A DNA stretch of 64,000 nt from NCBI RefSeq assembly GCF_017498525.1, contig NZ_CP071796.1, positions 1,054,001 to 1,118,000 on the forward strand. The letters run 5' to 3'. Positions within the stretch are counted from its first letter, which is position 1. Each line of letters opens with the position of its first letter. Source of the stretch: Ottowia testudinis (GTDB lineage Bacteria > Pseudomonadota > Gammaproteobacteria > Burkholderiales > Burkholderiaceae_C). Under the pieces are notes generated by a model. The model ran no database searches. It was given only the letters and a program-made list of their open reading frames with translations, and was not told the origin of the DNA. The position numbers and the translations under genes were made by a program. Shown one piece after another: positions 60,862 to 64,000 of the stretch.

Positions 60862-60980
60862 TTTTTTGAACGCAAAGGGCGCAGAGATTGCGCAAAAGTC
60901 GCAAAAGAAATCCCAAATTTTTTAATGACTTTTTTGCGACTTTTGCGTTACTTCTGCGTCTTTTGCGTTCAAAGGTTTTT
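60862..60980. repeat. family 2 inverted repeat (copy 4), boxC-boxB gap
   Basis: The left arm is TTTGAACGCAAAGGGCGCAG and the right arm CTGCGTCTTTTGCGTTCAAA; between them CGCAAAAGTCGCAAAAG faces CTTTTTTGCGACTTTTGCG. It can form a hairpin of about 45 bp per arm with mismatches, inside the box operon. Confidence 0.85.
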
Positions 60981-61006
60981 ATCTAGATTCACCCAAGGAG
61001 ACACGA

Positions 61007-62434
<1,428 letters not shown>

Positions 62435-62445
62435 ACGCTTGAATA

Positions 62446-62556
62446 CCGGACGCGAAGGGCGCAAAGGATTCGCGAAGGACGCAAAAGGAAAACCAAAAAA
62501 TTTCTTTTTGAATTCTTTTGCGTCCTCTGCGAAATCTTTGCGTCCTCTGCGTCCGG
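62446..62556. repeat. family 2 inverted repeat (copy 5), boxB-boxA gap
   Basis: CCGGACGCGAAGGGCGCAAA on the left is matched by TTTGCGTCCTCTGCGTCCGG on the right, with inner CGCGAAGGACGCAAAAG facing CTTTTGCGTCCTCTGCG. The left arm is nearly identical to copy 3 in the bclA leader. Confidence 0.85.
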
Positions 62557-62575
62557 CTGTTTTGGATTTTTCACC

Positions 62576-63856
62576 ATGACCACCACCTTCAAGCAGCACC
62601 TGATCGACCCCGAGATTTGCATTCGCTGCAACACCTGCGAATCGATCTGCCCGGTGCAGGCCATCACGCACGAAAGCCGCAATTACGTCGTGGATGCGGC
62701 CAAATGCAACTTCTGCATGGATTGCATTTCGCCTTGCCCCACGGGCAGCATCGACAACTGGCGCCTGATGCCCCAGACGCAGCCGTACACGCTGGCCGAG
62801 CAGTTCGGTTGGGACGATTTGCCAGCCGAAAAAACGCCGGAGCAGTTGGCGGCCATGGGCGTGGCCGAAGGCGTCACGGTAACGGCGGATGATGCGGCAC
62901 CGCAGGCGCAAACCGATGCTGCACCCGACCCAACCGGCCAGGCGCCGTTCAACCCATCGGCCTACAACGCCACGCTGCCGCCCTGGTCGGCCGCGCACGC
63001 CTACACCAACCTGTACGGCCCGCGCGCCGCCGAGGCGTTCGTCACCGCCACCGTGGTCGGCAACGTGCGCGTGACCGAGGTGGGCACCGAGTACGACACG
63101 CACCACCTGATGCTGGACTTCGGCGCCATGCCGTTCCCGGTGCTGGAGGGGCAATCCATCGGCATCATTCCGCCTGGCGCCGACGCGCAGGGCCGCCCGC
63201 ACCACCCGCGCCAGTACAGTATCGCCAGCCCGCGCAACGGCGAACGCCCGGGCTACAACAACATCAGCTTGACCATCAAGCGCGTGTTGCAAGACCACCA
63301 GGGCAACGCAGTCCGCGGCGTGGCCAGCAACTACCTGTGCGATTTGAAGGTGGGCGACACGGTGCAGGTCACCGGGCCGTTCGGCACCAGCTTTTTGATG
63401 CCCAACCACCCGCGCAGCCACATCGTCATGATCTGCACCGGCACCGGCTCGGCGCCGATGCGGGCCATGACGGAGTGGCGCCGGCGCCTGCGCAAGAGCG
63501 GCAAGTTCGAGGGCGGCAAGTTGATGCTGTTCTTCGGCGCCCGCACCAAGGAAGAGCTGCCCTACTTCGGCCCGCTGCAAAGCCTGCCCAAGGATTTCAT
63601 CGACATCAACTTCGCCTTCAGCCGCACACCAGACCAGCCGAGGAAGTACGTGCAAGACTTGCTGCGCGAGCGCGCCGCGGACCTGGCGCCACTCTTGCAG
63701 GACGGCAACACGCACACCTACGTCTGCGGTCTGAAAAGCATGGAAGAGGGCGTGGTGCTGGCACTGCGCGACGTGGCGCGTGGCGCCGCGCTGAACTGGG
63801 ACGAGATTGGCGCGCGGCTCAAGCGGGAAGGGCGGTTGCACCTGGAGACGTACTGA
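62576..63856 (+). CDS. boxA: benzoyl-CoA 2,3-epoxidase, reductase subunit BoxA
   Basis: A 426-residue FAD iron-sulfur reductase. Two 4Fe-4S clusters are held by Cys15, 18, 21, 25 and Cys44, 47, 50, 54 in the N-terminal ferredoxin domain. A variable Ala/Pro linker (about 95-130) leads to a ferredoxin-NADP reductase domain with [12 protein letters not shown] (FAD), [10 protein letters not shown] and [14 protein letters not shown] (NADPH). It passes electrons from NADPH to BoxB. Last gene of the box operon. Confidence 0.95.
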   Translation: MTTTFKQHLIDPEICIRCNTCESICPVQAITHESRNYVVDAAKCNFCMDCISPCPTGSIDNWRLMPQTQPYTLAEQFGWDDLPAEKTPEQLAAMGVAEGVTVTADDAAPQAQTDAAPDPTGQAPFNPSAYNATLPPWSAAHAYTNLYGPRAAEAFVTATVVGNVRVTEVGTEYDTHHLMLDFGAMPFPVLEGQSIGIIPPGADAQGRPHHPRQYSIASPRNGERPGYNNISLTIKRVLQDHQGNAVRGVASNYLCDLKVGDTVQVTGPFGTSFLMPNHPRSHIVMICTGTGSAPMRAMTEWRRRLRKSGKFEGGKLMLFFGARTKEELPYFGPLQSLPKDFIDINFAFSRTPDQPRKYVQDLLRERAADLAPLLQDGNTHTYVCGLKSMEEGVVLALRDVARGAALNWDEIGARLKREGRLHLETY

Positions 63857-63875
63857 GCACGCGCGGGCACGGCAC

Positions 63876-63945
63876 TATGTTTGCTGCTTTTATGATAGCT
63901 TCCAGCGCTTTCTGGGCAAGCGCAAAACGTCAATTTGGCATTAAG
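63876..63945 (+). repeat. family 1 repeat (copy 18), after boxA
   Basis: TTATGATAGCTTCCAGCGCT then TTCTGGGC and AAGCGCAAAACG. It lies 20 bases after the boxA stop, and the rest of the window holds no gene. Confidence 0.8.
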
Positions 63946-64000
63946 AAAACGGCTTTTTCGATCGAGGCTTGAGGCGTTCCAAAAAAAGAGCTGGCTCGCC

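Overview
The window is GC-rich bacterial DNA from a betaproteobacterium, most likely Burkholderiales/Comamonadaceae (Acidovorax, Ottowia or Comamonas-like). The pointers are the aerobic benzoyl-CoA (box) pathway with a BoxR regulator, a tctCBA tricarboxylate transporter, the scpA/DUF3460 neighbourhood, a five-gene ppi/lpxH cluster beside cysS, and many copies of a short hairpin repeat (core GCGCTT-loop-AAGCGC). This is inference from gene content and order; no rRNA is present to confirm it.

Layout. 1-8.1 kb: end of an esterase-type hydrolase, AraC, sigma-54-dependent and MerR regulators, a stress membrane protein, a DUF2239/GIY-YIG/ABA4-like run, a DUF1579-like protein and a MATE exporter. 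8.4-15.2 kb: minor pilin operon fimT-pilV-pilW-pilX-pilY1, then pilE with its own promoter; the second half is visibly more A/T-rich, and PilY1 has a lectin-like N-terminal region. 15.2-18.4 kb: tctA-tctB-tctC on the minus strand. 18.5-24.2 kb: an SDR, a flavin monooxygenase fused to an esterase, a frameshifted hslR, a hydrolase and a DsbA/FrnE-like protein. 24.4-28.2 kb: two small c-type cytochromes and a cytochrome b, followed by a QseBC-like two-component pair. 28.3-38.1 kb: housekeeping genes (mtfA, lpxH, ppiB, ppiA, TPR; cysS, alkA-like, accA, ykvA-like, tilS, lysC, tRNA-Ser). 38.2-39.6 kb: a complete IS630-family element and an RHS remnant next to the tRNA. 39.6-44.9 kb: scpA, DUF3460, an OmlA-like lipoprotein, apbC/mrp and metG. 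45-56 kb: neutral ceramidase-like protein, TetR regulator, an apparently exported cytochrome c / lactone oxidase-like flavoprotein / PLP-enzyme trio, DUF2147, TorF porin, coniferyl aldehyde dehydrogenase and SulP transporter. 56.4-63.9 kb: benzoate catabolism, bclA divergent from boxR, then boxC-boxB-boxA.

How the genes work together. BclA makes benzoyl-CoA, BoxA/BoxB epoxidise it and BoxC cleaves the ring. BoxR probably represses through a TGCA-N6-TGCA operator lying exactly between the -35 and -10 boxes of the bclA promoter. The pil genes form one assembly/adhesion module. The tct genes form one periplasmic-binding-protein-dependent carboxylate uptake system.

The most unusual layer is repetitive. 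At least 18 copies of a short hairpin repeat (family 1) occur, several inside coding sequences (tilS, cytochrome b, the alkA-like start, the metG linker and the mtfA C-terminus). A second, longer inverted-repeat family (family 2) has five copies, three of them around and inside the box cluster. Other points of note are the monooxygenase-esterase fusion, the Ser-to-Thr change at the expected ceramidase nucleophile, the hslR frameshift and the likely programmed frameshift in the IS630 transposase.
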